From M55B112 sp964539395 (GTDB taxonomy: Bacteria; Bacteroidota; Bacteroidia; Bacteroidales; GCA-2748055), in assembly GCA_964539395.1 (NCBI GenBank), contig CAZIIU010000020.1, positions 1 through 60,925 of the forward strand: DNA of 60,925 nucleotides, written 5' to 3'. The notes beneath the pieces are model-generated. The model was not told where the DNA came from. It worked only from the letters and a program-made list of their open reading frames with translations, and did not search any database. Shown one piece after another: positions 27,503 to 37,166 of the stretch. Numbering within the stretch: the first letter of the stretch is position 1; the number at the start of each line of letters is the position of its first letter. A program made the translations under genes and the position numbers.

Positions 27503-28331
27503 TATAAAACAGATAATAAGGTTTCTTTCCAATGAGATGAAAATCGAGGAGAAAAAGCAATTCCAGGAATTGCTCTCCTCCGATTCCGGTCTTATGGAAG
27601 AATACAGGTCCGTTGCCAGGATCTGGGAAATAATGAAAGAAAAACTAACTATTTCTGATCTTCACGGTGAAAAGAAGAGAGAAGAGTTGATTGCATTGGT
27701 AGTAGCAGCGCATGATATTGCAACATACAACGCTGAAAGAACAACTGAAAAAGAATTTGCCCTGCAGGCGAAACTGGAAAAGATCATGGAAGTAAAGCCC
27801 GGCAGGAAAAACCGGACATCCCTTAAGAGGCGATGGTCATATTCCGGCGCGGCTCTTCTAATAGCTGCTGCCATTGCTTCTCTCTTTATCATTTTTAATC
27901 CAAAAACAGAACTTGATGAACTTGTAGTTGCCTATTACGACCCGTTGCATGATCCGTTGCTTGAACTGTATACACAACAAACAAGGAGCCAGCAGAATAA
28001 TGCACTTGACCTTTTCAAAGAAGGTAACTTTGACGCGGCCCGAACTAGTTTCGAAGATGATCCTGACTCATGGAATAAAAAGGATATAATGACACTCTTC
28101 TACGCGATTGCATGCCATGAGACCGGTGAATCCGGCAAAGCCATTGAATTGCTTGAGGAACTGTCCAATAGCAGCAATGATACTTCATCCTACCATGCAA
28201 AATGGTACCTCTCTTTATTTTATATCATGCAGGATCAGGAAAACAAGGCAAAACTCTACCTGACAGAAATGGCTGAAACTGATGGAGAGCGAGGTAAAAA
28301 GGTGCGGGAGTTACTCAAAAGAACGGACTAG
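27495..28331 (+). CDS. Single-pass membrane protein with TPR-like periplasmic part, candidate anti-sigma factor
   Basis: 278 residues. The N-terminal about 110 residues are cytoplasmic and helical (IKQIIRFLSNEMKIEEKKQF...), one transmembrane segment lies near 115-133 (YSGAALLIAAAIASLFIIF), and the rest is periplasmic with TPR-like helices (NALDLFKEGNFDAARTSFEDD, GKAIELLEELSNSS, AKWYLSLFYIMQDQ). There is no zinc-finger motif. Its 8-bp overlap with the sigma gene and its topology fit an anti-sigma factor that senses envelope state, but the family is not recognised and the role is inference. Confidence 0.75.
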   Translation: MSNIKQIIRFLSNEMKIEEKKQFQELLSSDSGLMEEYRSVARIWEIMKEKLTISDLHGEKKREELIALVVAAHDIATYNAERTTEKEFALQAKLEKIMEVKPGRKNRTSLKRRWSYSGAALLIAAAIASLFIIFNPKTELDELVVAYYDPLHDPLLELYTQQTRSQQNNALDLFKEGNFDAARTSFEDDPDSWNKKDIMTLFYAIACHETGESGKAIELLEELSNSSNDTSSYHAKWYLSLFYIMQDQENKAKLYLTEMAETDGERGKKVRELLKRTD

Positions 28332-28406
28332 CCATTTTCCAAAGTTGATAACCTGCTAAAACTGTTTACAAATATTTTATATTTTTAGACAATTAACCAG
28401 CAGGAT

Positions 28407-30593
28407 ATGTCAGCATTCCCTTTTTATCAGCAACTAGACGCGATGGACTGTGGTCCAACGTGTCTGAGAATGATCTCAAAGTTTTACGGCAAGCATTATT
28501 CCCTGCAGACACTACGCGATAGATCTTATCTGGCACGTAATGGCGTCTCCATGCTCGGCATTGCCGATGCCGCTGAGTCAATAGGACTCAAATCCCTGGG
28601 AGTAGCATTAACCTGGGAAAAGTTAAGCTCCGAAGCCCCCCTGCCGTTAATTGTACACTGGAAACAGAAACATTTTATCGTTGTATACAAGATCCGAAAG
28701 AATAAAATCTACCTTGCCGACCCTCAACTTGGTTTGATTACGTATACAAAAGAGGAATTCCTGAAAGGATGGATCAGTACCAGAAAAGATGATGAGGAAA
28801 AGGGGACCGCATTGCTCCTGCAGCCCACACCTCTATTTTATCAACAGGATGAGGAGGCAAAAAGAAGAACTGGGCTGGGGTTTTTGACAAGTTATCTTTT
28901 TCCACATCGAAAATTGGGGTATCAGCTAATTCTCGGACTTGTTGTCGGATCAATCATTCAACTCCTGCTCCCTTTTATGTTCCAGGGGATAGTCGACTTT
29001 GGAATCAGCAATTCAGATCCCGGGTTTGTATACCTGATCCTCGCATTCCAGTTTGTGTTAATCATGAGCGCTATGGGTGTCAACTTTATCAGGAGATGGA
29101 TACTGCTTCACGTGAGTACCCGTATCAATATATCACTCATCTCAGATTTTCTTGCCAAACTAATGCGGCTTCCTGTCGGCTTCTTTGAAACCAAACATAC
29201 CGGCGATATTTTACAACGGATAGGGGATCACCGGAGGGTTGAGACTTTCATAACCACCTCTTCCTTAAACATCATTTTCTCCCTTTTTAACCTGGTAATC
29301 TTCTCAATTGTCCTGGCCGTCTTCAGCTGGAAAATTTTCTTTCTTTTTATAGGCGGTTCGGTTCTGTATTTCTTTTGGGTGTACATGTTTATGGACAAAA
29401 GAAAGGTGCTTGACCACAAAAGGTTTTCAAAAATGTCTGAAAACCAGGGAAAACTCATACAACTTGTACATGGAATTCAGGATATTAAGATCAATAATGC
29501 TGAGAGGCCCAAACGCTGGGAATGGGAGTATATCCAGGCCGGACTGTTCAGGATCAATTTAAAAGGTCTGGCAATTGACCAGTACCAGGAAGCCGGAGGC
29601 CGATTCGTAAATGAACTAAAGAATATCCTGATTACTGTTGTAGCTGCGCTAGCTGTTATTAATGGTTCGATGACATTGGGTATGTTGCTGGCTGTGAGTT
29701 ACATACTCGGACAACTGAATGTGCCGCTTGAGCAGCTAATACAGTTTATGCATCGCGCTCAGGATGCAAGTATAAGCCTGGAAAGGCTTACAGAAATACA
29801 CGACACAACTGATGAAACTGAGCAGCGAACCGGTTTATCCCTGCTACCCGAAGGGGCAAAAATTGAAATAAAAGACCTGGCATTTTCTTACGCAGGGCCC
29901 CATTCCAAAGCAGTGCTGCAACAAATAAACCTGGAACTTAAAAAGGAATCTGTAACTGCTATCGTAGGCAGAAGCGGAAGTGGAAAAACAACACTTATCA
30001 AGCTGCTTCTTTCCTTCTACCCCCCGTCGGAAGGAGAGATAAGAATCGGTGATCAGAGTATAGTCCATATACCTTCCGATTTTTGGAGACAACATTGTGG
30101 GGTAGTGATGCAGGACGGCTATATTTTTGCCGATTCCATCGCAAAAAACATAGCCCTGGGACATGAAGAGGTTGATACCAATAAACTGGTACATGCAGCA
30201 AAAATGGCCTGTATTGACGAGTTCATTGATCAACTTCCCCTGGGATATAATACTAAAATAGGGCCTGAAGGACTCGCAATCAGCGGCGGTGAAAAACAGC
30301 GCATACTTATTGCGCGTGCAATTTATGATGATCCGGATTACCTTTTTATTGATGAGGGAACCAGTTCCCTGGATGCGAGTAATGAAAGAAGGATCATGGA
30401 AAACCTTGAATCTGTCTTTAAAGGAAAAACAGTGGTTATCGTTGCTCACAGATTAAGTACGGTAAAGAACGCAGACCAGATTGTCTTATTGGAAAAGGGT
30501 AAGATTATGGAGCAGGGAACGCATGATAAGCTTACAAAAATGAAGGGACACTATTACGAGTTGATCAGAAACCAACTTGAAATGGGAAATTAA
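28407..30593 (+). CDS. C39-peptidase-containing ABC exporter (bacteriocin/peptide processing and export)
   Basis: 728 residues. N-terminal peptidase C39 domain: Gln9, Cys15 in AMDCGPTC, His in KHFIVVYK and Asp in LADPQLG; these cut double-glycine leaders. Then about six membrane segments (170-440), and a C-terminal ATPase with Walker A GRSGSGKTT (521-529), signature SGGEKQR (626-632), Walker B YLFIDEGTSSLD and the AHR switch. The complete catalytic set implies an active processing exporter. It starts 75 bp after the TPR-like gene. No HlyD-type adaptor, TolC-type pore or precursor peptide with a double-glycine leader is in the window, so the cargo is unknown. Confidence 0.93.
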   Translation: MSAFPFYQQLDAMDCGPTCLRMISKFYGKHYSLQTLRDRSYLARNGVSMLGIADAAESIGLKSLGVALTWEKLSSEAPLPLIVHWKQKHFIVVYKIRKNKIYLADPQLGLITYTKEEFLKGWISTRKDDEEKGTALLLQPTPLFYQQDEEAKRRTGLGFLTSYLFPHRKLGYQLILGLVVGSIIQLLLPFMFQGIVDFGISNSDPGFVYLILAFQFVLIMSAMGVNFIRRWILLHVSTRINISLISDFLAKLMRLPVGFFETKHTGDILQRIGDHRRVETFITTSSLNIIFSLFNLVIFSIVLAVFSWKIFFLFIGGSVLYFFWVYMFMDKRKVLDHKRFSKMSENQGKLIQLVHGIQDIKINNAERPKRWEWEYIQAGLFRINLKGLAIDQYQEAGGRFVNELKNILITVVAALAVINGSMTLGMLLAVSYILGQLNVPLEQLIQFMHRAQDASISLERLTEIHDTTDETEQRTGLSLLPEGAKIEIKDLAFSYAGPHSKAVLQQINLELKKESVTAIVGRSGSGKTTLIKLLLSFYPPSEGEIRIGDQSIVHIPSDFWRQHCGVVMQDGYIFADSIAKNIALGHEEVDTNKLVHAAKMACIDEFIDQLPLGYNTKIGPEGLAISGGEKQRILIARAIYDDPDYLFIDEGTSSLDASNERRIMENLESVFKGKTVVIVAHRLSTVKNADQIVLLEKGKIMEQGTHDKLTKMKGHYYELIRNQLEMGN

Positions 30594-30666
30594 TAAACTG
30601 ACCCTGTAGTTCATGATTTCCTGTAAAACGGGCTAAAACAGCATCTTCAATCCAATTCGGCAGTTA

Positions 30667-31665
30667 CTAGATGTCATAGTTTCGCTGGTCCTGCCTGAAC
30701 CATCTGAATCTCCGGAGATTGTTATCACCCAATCTCAAACCAAACATTACTTCATGCGAACCTGAAGCATAAGTATTTATCGGCCCCATATTCAGATCAA
30801 ACGCATACCCCAGGAAAAACCTGTCGAACCATCCTCCAAGCACCATGATCAAAGAATTATTTGACCTGTATGATATCCCTGCCCAGTATTGGTCAATATA
30901 ATTTAATCTTGCATTTACATCAAGTGAAAAATTTGTGCGCGTACCCTGTAACAGGAAAGAGGGCTCAACAGAGAATAAAGAACTGACAGTAATCTTGTAA
31001 CCTGCTATGATATTATATTTCCGGAGGGTCTCATAATTGGTGTAAACCTCTCTGCCTATCTTTAACCCTGAACCCAGCAAATCTGTAAGTGTTATACCCC
31101 CATATAGCTTCCCGTTGGTTGCAAAAACTCCGGCATTTGCATCCGGAATAAAAAAAGTGTTTTTACCCTGGGTTAACAATGGGTCATCCGGATCTGCAAG
31201 AGGTATATCCCTGTCATCTATACTGTACTGGTATCCAAGTATGCTTAGACCTCCGGAAAGCTGCCACTGGTTTTCAATGTTAACATGATAGCTATATGTT
31301 CCCTGGATACCACTTCTGTTGATGATCCCGTTCCGGTCATTAAAAATGGATGCACCAATCCCAACCCTGCCTGAACGGCTTTTTCGGGTTGTATTCTTCC
31401 GGATCTTCAGCCTTCGAAGTATATAACTGTCTTCTAATAACCTGGTTTGAGCATTTATTGTAAACGTACGGGGAGCATTTTCAAATCCAACATACTGCTG
31501 ACGCGAGATAAAATTGAATGTGGTGAATCCATTGGCACCGGATATGGCAGGATTCACAATATATTTATCCAACATATACTGACTATACACAGGCTGCTGC
31601 TGGGCAGATAGATCTGCAAACAGAAATAAAACCATTGAAGTTACTATAGCCGCTGTTCTCCTCAT
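30667..31665 (-). CDS. PorP/SprF family outer membrane protein (type IX secretion-associated)
   Basis: 332 residues from the ATG at 31665, which gives MRRTAAIVTSMVLFLFADLSAQQQ, a signal peptide; an in-frame TTG further upstream is less likely. The mature start QQPVYSQYMLDKYIVNPAISG is the typical PorP/SprF opening, followed by the barrel. These proteins dock to the type IX system, and SprF is required for export of the giant adhesin SprB. Here it begins 4 bp after the stop of a 1614-residue protein with a gliding-type sorting domain, the same arrangement as sprB-sprF. It is therefore probably the dedicated secretion partner of that protein. Confidence 0.92.
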   Translation of the reverse strand: MRRTAAIVTSMVLFLFADLSAQQQPVYSQYMLDKYIVNPAISGANGFTTFNFISRQQYVGFENAPRTFTINAQTRLLEDSYILRRLKIRKNTTRKSRSGRVGIGASIFNDRNGIINRSGIQGTYSYHVNIENQWQLSGGLSILGYQYSIDDRDIPLADPDDPLLTQGKNTFFIPDANAGVFATNGKLYGGITLTDLLGSGLKIGREVYTNYETLRKYNIIAGYKITVSSLFSVEPSFLLQGTRTNFSLDVNARLNYIDQYWAGISYRSNNSLIMVLGGWFDRFFLGYAFDLNMGPINTYASGSHEVMFGLRLGDNNLRRFRWFRQDQRNYDI

Positions 31666-31669
31666 ACTT

Positions 31670-34600
31670 TTATCGTACAATTGTTAAGTTTCCTACAATT
31701 CTTTCTGACCCGTTGTGCAGGTCTATTACATAGTGGTAGGACTCCATAGGAAGTTCCCTGCCATTAAAAGTTCCGTCAAAATTATAATCATAGCCTTTCG
31801 AATAAAAGATCCGCTTACCCCATCTGTCAAAAATCTCGACAGTCACATCAGGATATACCTCAAGCCCATCTATCTGCCAGGTATCATTGTAGCCATCATT
31901 ATTCGGTGTAATGATTCCCGGCACAATAAAACAAGCTTCCTGTTCATATTCGACGTCCGCGGCACCTACATATAAACAGCTGTTCACGTCCTGAACCTGG
32001 TAGCTATACCTACCCGGAGGGAGATTATCGAGATAATCCTGATCAGTACCAACTGACCAGTTGAAAGAATATGGCAGCGTGCCCCCGAAAACCAATAGCT
32101 CTATGGAACCGTCAGAAAAATCCGGACAGTAGGCAGGTTCAACAATCTCCTCAACGGTGATAGGATCAGGTTCTGCCAGCTCTATTTCAAGCGTTCCTGA
32201 ACAACCATTGTCGTCAAGGACCTCTGATGTATAACTGCCTGCTGATACTCCTCCAAGAGTTGAAGTATTCTCCTGATATCCCTGCCAGCTAAATTGGTAA
32301 GGCTCCTTCCCTCCCGCTACACTTACCGAAACCGAACCATCTTCAAATCCTGCACAGGATGGTTCGATCTTATCAAGAATTTGAATTACAGGAATCTCGT
32401 AAACAACAACAGTTATTAAATCCGACGGAAGGCTTTGAACTCCCTCATTGTTTGTAACTACCAGGGTTAAATCGCTCTGTGTGGTTACTGTGATATTCTG
32501 CCCGACGCTTCCGTCTGACCAGGTATACTGTTCATACCCATCAGGTCCCGTTAATACAACTGAACCTCCGTCACAAAATTCCAGTGAACCGGAAACTTGT
32601 ACATCCGGAGGAGGCAAGAAATCACTTACAGACACCTCAACGGGATCAGATTCAGGACTATAACAACCGAAACTATTCTGAACAAACAGAGAATAAGATC
32701 CACTACTCTGAACAAAGATCGATTGTGTAGTCTCCCCTTCGGGTGTCCATAAATATGCAGAAGCATCCGGTCCAATAAGCTCTACACTGTCACCCGTTAT
32801 TAAAAACAATGATCCGTCAATTGATATCACTGGTTTATCAGGCAACGGATTTACAGCTACTGTCGACTTATCGGTAATTACCGCACTACAGCCTGTTGCA
32901 CCATTAGTGGCCATTAGATGATACACCGTAGTAACATCAGGGGTAACCTGGAAATTAATATCTCCTCCATTTCCCGCAACAGGAGCACCAACCTCCGAAC
33001 CATCACTTTCGAGACGCAGCTGGTAGTTCACCCCGCTCTCTGAATTGCTTAATGTAATGGTTGCAGTCTCTCCCTCACAAACTGCAGGATCATCTGCTGC
33101 CAGGCTGTTAACCGGCAACGGATTTACGACTACTGTCGACTTATCGGTAATTACCGCACTACAGCCTGTTGCACCATTAGTGGCCAATAGATGATACACC
33201 GTGGTAACGCCAGGGGTAACCTGGAAGGTAATATTTCCGCCGTTTCCCGCAACAGGTGCACCAACCTCCGTATCATCACTGTCGAGACGCAACTGGTAGT
33301 TCACCCCGCTTTCCGAACCGCTTAATGTGATGGTTGCTGTCTCTCCCTCACAAACTGCAGGATCATCTACTGCCAGGCTGTTAACTGGCAACAGATTTAC
33401 GACTACTGTCGACTTATCGGTAATTACCGCACTACAGCCTGTTGCACCATTAGTGGCCATTAGATGATACACCGTAGTAACATCAGGGGTAACCTGGAAA
33501 TTAATATCTCCTCCATTTCCCGCAACAGGAGCACCAACCTCCGAACCATCACTTTCGAGACGCAGCTGGTAGTTCACCCCGCTTTCCGAACCGCTTAATG
33601 TAATGGTTGCTGTCTCTCCCTCACAAACTGAAGGATCATCTACTGCCAGGCTGTTAACTGGCAACGGATTTACGGTTACTGAAACATCAGCAGAAACGGG
33701 ACTATCACAACCAAAAGTATCGGTCACGATTAGATTATAATCCCCTGTTGATTTAACCCGGATACTTTCCGTGGTTTCACCGGTTGACCATAGATAGGAT
33801 GAATATCCTGGCTGAGCAGACAACTTCACGGAGTCTCCATTGCAGATTGCAGAACCTCCATCTACAGTAATCGTTGGAGTCGATGGAGCCGGAACAACCG
33901 TGATTCTAATGTCCTTTGATCTGGATCCCCCATAAGTATCCATGACTTCAACGGTATATGTGGTTGTGGCAGAAGGATTTGCAATTACCGTATCACGGTC
34001 CGTTGCATTTAAACCATCAGCTGGCGTCCACGAATAGGTAAAGGGCCCGGTACCAGAAGCTTTAGCAACAATTTCCGAGATAGACGTTGCGCATGACCCT
34101 ATGATTGTATCGCTTGCAGTAATATCTACATCCAGGTCTTCATTCAAAATGGTATGTCGTATTCTTGTAATTCCTCCGGCGATAATGCCTGGTGTGGATG
34201 TGGTGATCTCAATATCAAAATACTCATCCGGTATCTCCGGGATTGTATCGTCGATGATCAAGGGTATGATATTCCCCGTTTTATGCCCCGGATCAATTGA
34301 TATTGACCCGGTTAAAAGTGAATAGTCGACCCCCTGTTGAGCCGTTGCCTCAACAACACTGTAATTCACCTCAACAGTGGTGGAAACAGCATAATTCAGG
34401 AAGACCTCTATCTGAGGATTGCTCACAGATTCAAATTCCGCACTGGTCGCAGAAGTGAAGGATAGAACAGGGCGTACGGCAGCGATGGCAATATGGTCCC
34501 CATGGTTAAGAACAACATTGTTTGTTACCAGTTCATCCCCTGTCTCATACGGTCCATATGTTCTGGAATCGCTGGAAAAGTAGCCGTCACTGTCTACCAG

Positions 34601-36514
34601 AATATTATAGGCTGAAAAACCTTCAGGTAAAGAGGGCAACACACTCTTTTTCATGCTGACGGTTGCCTCACCGGGCGAACCACCTGCCAGGGCTACCCTC
34701 CATGTTCTTCTCAATCGAACGATATTGGAATCCCCCAGGGGCACATCTGCAGAACTCCAGGCTGAAAAGTCTCCATTGTCATGACCAAAAAGCAGGAATT
34801 CATCATTGTCAAGGTCGTCGGCACCACTTACCGCCAGAATTCCTGCAGACTCAGCCTTCGTGTGTATATTATTGGCATTCACCCTGCCAATTCCTGCCAC
34901 ATCATAATAGAAAGAGTCTTTATAGGCATACAAATCATTTACTCCAAGATCTATATTATATTTTGCCGAAATATAGTTGTTCACGATGATCTCCTGTGCA
35001 AGATTGAGTGTTTTGTTATATTGTATCACCTCACTGGCATATCCATTGAAGGGCTCGCTTCCATCCCAGGAGGTCCCAATATTTAAGGCGCCATTACTCA
35101 AAAGCGGAGTTGTAACCGCATCAACCGTTTGGGAGGTACCATTTAATTCCAGGAAGTGAAATGGCGAGACAAGGAGCTGAGCTGCATGAAAAAGGTAGAA
35201 TTCTCCATCTGTTAAAACCGGTCCATATCGGTCTGAACCCGTAAAACTGAAATACCTGTAATCGGAATCCATTGAGAGAGATGCAGTCTTGTTCGCAGCA
35301 GCATCACCTACTGAGATAAGCGTCTGCCTTTGAGCTCCCTCAAAAGCACCGGCAATGAACCAGTGCAACGGGGCATCGCCAAAATCGAGACTGCTTGTAA
35401 AAACATCATCAGACCCATCAAATTTCAGAGCTCCGAATCCATTGATCAGATCTTCATTAAAAGCAGGTTGATTTTCACTGTTTGCCTGAATAAGATGCTT
35501 ATTGTTGCCAGACCGGTCTATCCATGTTCTCACCTTTTGACCATCAATAACCGGCTGATCAGCAGCGTTCAGCAAACCATAATCTACACTGTACCAGAAC
35601 TCCAGGCTCAGTGAATCACCGACCCCACCTGGTCCGGTGAAACCGGTAACGGCTGCAGTCGGGTCAGTGGCACAGATGCTAAAATAACCGCTTTTGGCCT
35701 GTTCGCCGAACAATCGCACGTACAGAACATCCCCGGAATCTACCATTTCCTCTGTTAAGGTAACAGAAGGCATGACACCACCATCATCGATACAGGCAAT
35801 GCGCTCGTCAGAAGTGATTGTTGCATCTGTACTCCTGTAGATATCAAGGATTGCATAGGTAAGTGTTCCCTCGAATGTCTCGATCTTCACCACCTCTGAA
35901 GGAGGCACTACCAGACGAAACCATACATCACCGCCAAAAAAGGTCTTACACGGAGGACTTCCCAGTGAGGTTGTGCTATAGGCACCTTTATTGGTGTAAA
36001 AAGAGGGTGAACATGTATTGCCGACGACAAGTTCCTCTGCATCAGACGGATCATTATTCAATGGTGGTGGCAGGGCAAATATCTCTGCCACCCAACCTGA
36101 GTCCACCAAACCGTCCGAATTTGAAACAAACGATAAAGTCATGCATCCATCGGGCGAGGTAAAACTGAATTCCGGTGTATCATTGTAATAAACTATGTAC
36201 CCGCCTATTCCTGTATAGTTAACCTCCATATAATCATAACCCGTCCAGGTACCAATTCCAGGGGTATGTGTTCTAAACCCGGAGAAATCAAAGGTGATGG
36301 GATTTCCGTTTTCCGAACAAAAGTTTACATTCCAATTCTGCCCCTCATTATAGAGGCTATCTCCACCGTCGTCATAAAACCAACCAGAATTTGTTATAAC
36401 GGTCTGACCGCTGGTAAAACCGTTATTAAGCCAGTAATCATCAGGATTTGTTTGTGTGTAAACAACCGGTTTAATTACTAACAGAAACAAAATCAATAAT
36501 GCATATCTTAACAT
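31670..36514 (-). CDS. Giant secreted multidomain protein with T9SS type B (gliding motility-associated) sorting domain
   Basis: 1614 residues. Signal peptide MLRYALLILFLLVIKPVVYT; a CUB-like N-terminal region; a lectin/LamG-like middle part (about 290-550, KYNIDLG, RTWRVALAGG); a Calx-beta-like domain (about 700-790); Ig-like domains including three near-identical 91-residue copies (about 950-1222); SprB-type repeats (PSCAGFEDGSVSVSVAGG); and a C-terminal type B sorting domain (ITPNNDGYNDTWQIDGLEVY, EIFDRWGKRIFYSKGY). It should be exported by T9SS, using the adjacent PorP/SprF, and displayed at or released from the surface as an adhesin or matrix protein. The ligand is unknown. Confidence 0.88.
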   Translation of the reverse strand: MLRYALLILFLLVIKPVVYTQTNPDDYWLNNGFTSGQTVITNSGWFYDDGGDSLYNEGQNWNVNFCSENGNPITFDFSGFRTHTPGIGTWTGYDYMEVNYTGIGGYIVYYNDTPEFSFTSPDGCMTLSFVSNSDGLVDSGWVAEIFALPPPLNNDPSDAEELVVGNTCSPSFYTNKGAYSTTSLGSPPCKTFFGGDVWFRLVVPPSEVVKIETFEGTLTYAILDIYRSTDATITSDERIACIDDGGVMPSVTLTEEMVDSGDVLYVRLFGEQAKSGYFSICATDPTAAVTGFTGPGGVGDSLSLEFWYSVDYGLLNAADQPVIDGQKVRTWIDRSGNNKHLIQANSENQPAFNEDLINGFGALKFDGSDDVFTSSLDFGDAPLHWFIAGAFEGAQRQTLISVGDAAANKTASLSMDSDYRYFSFTGSDRYGPVLTDGEFYLFHAAQLLVSPFHFLELNGTSQTVDAVTTPLLSNGALNIGTSWDGSEPFNGYASEVIQYNKTLNLAQEIIVNNYISAKYNIDLGVNDLYAYKDSFYYDVAGIGRVNANNIHTKAESAGILAVSGADDLDNDEFLLFGHDNGDFSAWSSADVPLGDSNIVRLRRTWRVALAGGSPGEATVSMKKSVLPSLPEGFSAYNILVDSDGYFSSDSRTYGPYETGDELVTNNVVLNHGDHIAIAAVRPVLSFTSATSAEFESVSNPQIEVFLNYAVSTTVEVNYSVVEATAQQGVDYSLLTGSISIDPGHKTGNIIPLIIDDTIPEIPDEYFDIEITTSTPGIIAGGITRIRHTILNEDLDVDITASDTIIGSCATSISEIVAKASGTGPFTYSWTPADGLNATDRDTVIANPSATTTYTVEVMDTYGGSRSKDIRITVVPAPSTPTITVDGGSAICNGDSVKLSAQPGYSSYLWSTGETTESIRVKSTGDYNLIVTDTFGCDSPVSADVSVTVNPLPVNSLAVDDPSVCEGETATITLSGSESGVNYQLRLESDGSEVGAPVAGNGGDINFQVTPDVTTVYHLMATNGATGCSAVITDKSTVVVNLLPVNSLAVDDPAVCEGETATITLSGSESGVNYQLRLDSDDTEVGAPVAGNGGNITFQVTPGVTTVYHLLATNGATGCSAVITDKSTVVVNPLPVNSLAADDPAVCEGETATITLSNSESGVNYQLRLESDGSEVGAPVAGNGGDINFQVTPDVTTVYHLMATNGATGCSAVITDKSTVAVNPLPDKPVISIDGSLFLITGDSVELIGPDASAYLWTPEGETTQSIFVQSSGSYSLFVQNSFGCYSPESDPVEVSVSDFLPPPDVQVSGSLEFCDGGSVVLTGPDGYEQYTWSDGSVGQNITVTTQSDLTLVVTNNEGVQSLPSDLITVVVYEIPVIQILDKIEPSCAGFEDGSVSVSVAGGKEPYQFSWQGYQENTSTLGGVSAGSYTSEVLDDNGCSGTLEIELAEPDPITVEEIVEPAYCPDFSDGSIELLVFGGTLPYSFNWSVGTDQDYLDNLPPGRYSYQVQDVNSCLYVGAADVEYEQEACFIVPGIITPNNDGYNDTWQIDGLEVYPDVTVEIFDRWGKRIFYSKGYDYNFDGTFNGRELPMESYHYVIDLHNGSERIVGNLTIVR
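32846..33664. repeat. Three direct repeats of 273 bp (91 codons) inside the giant secreted protein gene
   Basis: The marker TGTCGACTTATCGGTAATTA recurs at 32861, 33134 and 33407, exactly 273 bp apart. The copies are nearly identical in DNA, and the first and third share variants that the middle one lacks. Each encodes one Ig-like domain beginning PVNSLA(V/A)DDP. High DNA identity implies recent duplication or ongoing gene conversion, which would allow copy-number change. Confidence 0.9.
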
Positions 36515-36809
36515 AAGGTCAAATATACATAATCCTGTTTGAATTTAACCATTATTCCCTGAGGCTCACTCAATAAAATCTACCAAAATGAAGTATTCCA
36601 CCAAATTGCGTTCAAGCTGGTTAAAGGACAGAATTATTAGGCTAAAAACCACTATTAACTGCATATAGTCCATCCAGACTTACTTAGCCAAATGTGACTT
36701 TTTGACAAATCATCCCTACCGGTAGATAAATAGGGAATTACTTTATTTTTATTCCCAATTTTCATTTAACTCTCCTTCATTCTGTTATTTTTGTAAAAAA
36801 GTCTTTCGA
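36515..36809. other. 295-bp divergent intergenic region
   Basis: Between the giant secreted protein gene and the SUI1-like gene. It contains the TATTTTTG box for the plus-strand gene and is otherwise AT-rich with no gene, hairpin or repeat that I can identify. Confidence 0.4.
36786..36793 (+). promoter_or_regulatory. -7 promoter element (TATTTTTG) of the SUI1-like gene
   Basis: TATTTTTG matches TAnnTTTG and ends 16 bases before the ATG at 36810. No clear -33 TTG sits 19-21 bases upstream. Confidence 0.45.
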
Positions 36810-37154
36810 ATGGACAACGATTGGAAAAAGCGGTTGGGAGTGGTATATTCCACAGACGATAATTATGATTTTGTGCACCAGGAGGAGGCAGAGGAAGAGA
36901 CACCGGACCCTTCACAACAACATCTGATTGTTTCGCTGGACAAGAAAAAAAGGAAGGGAAAAGCCGTAACTCTTATCACTGGATTCACAGGCTCGACAGA
37001 TGACTTAAATGAACTTGGCAAATATCTAAAAGTTAAATGCGGAGTAGGTGGATCGGTGAAGAACAGGGAGATCCTTCTGCAGGGTGATCATTGCAACAAA
37101 GTGATTCAAATTCTGCAGCAGGAAAATTTTAATGTCAAAAAATCGGGCGGCTAA
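36810..37154 (+). CDS. eIF1/SUI1-like translation initiation factor (YciH family)
   Basis: 114 residues, the length of bacterial YciH proteins. The SUI1 core is visible from about residue 50: KAVTLITGFTGSTDDLNELGKYLK, KCGVGGSVKNREILLQGDH and KVIQILQQENFNVKKSGG. It is homologous to eukaryotic eIF1 and probably modulates start-site fidelity on the 30S subunit; its role in bacteria is only partly known. It lies 12 bp upstream of the ankyrin gene and may share its transcript. Confidence 0.93.
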   Translation: MDNDWKKRLGVVYSTDDNYDFVHQEEAEEETPDPSQQHLIVSLDKKKRKGKAVTLITGFTGSTDDLNELGKYLKVKCGVGGSVKNREILLQGDHCNKVIQILQQENFNVKKSGG

Positions 37155-37166
37155 AAACAAAAACGG

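Noticed and set aside
30594..30666. Possible terminator between convergent exporter and porP/sprF genes
   Set aside because: No stable stem with a following T run could be found in the 73-bp gap.
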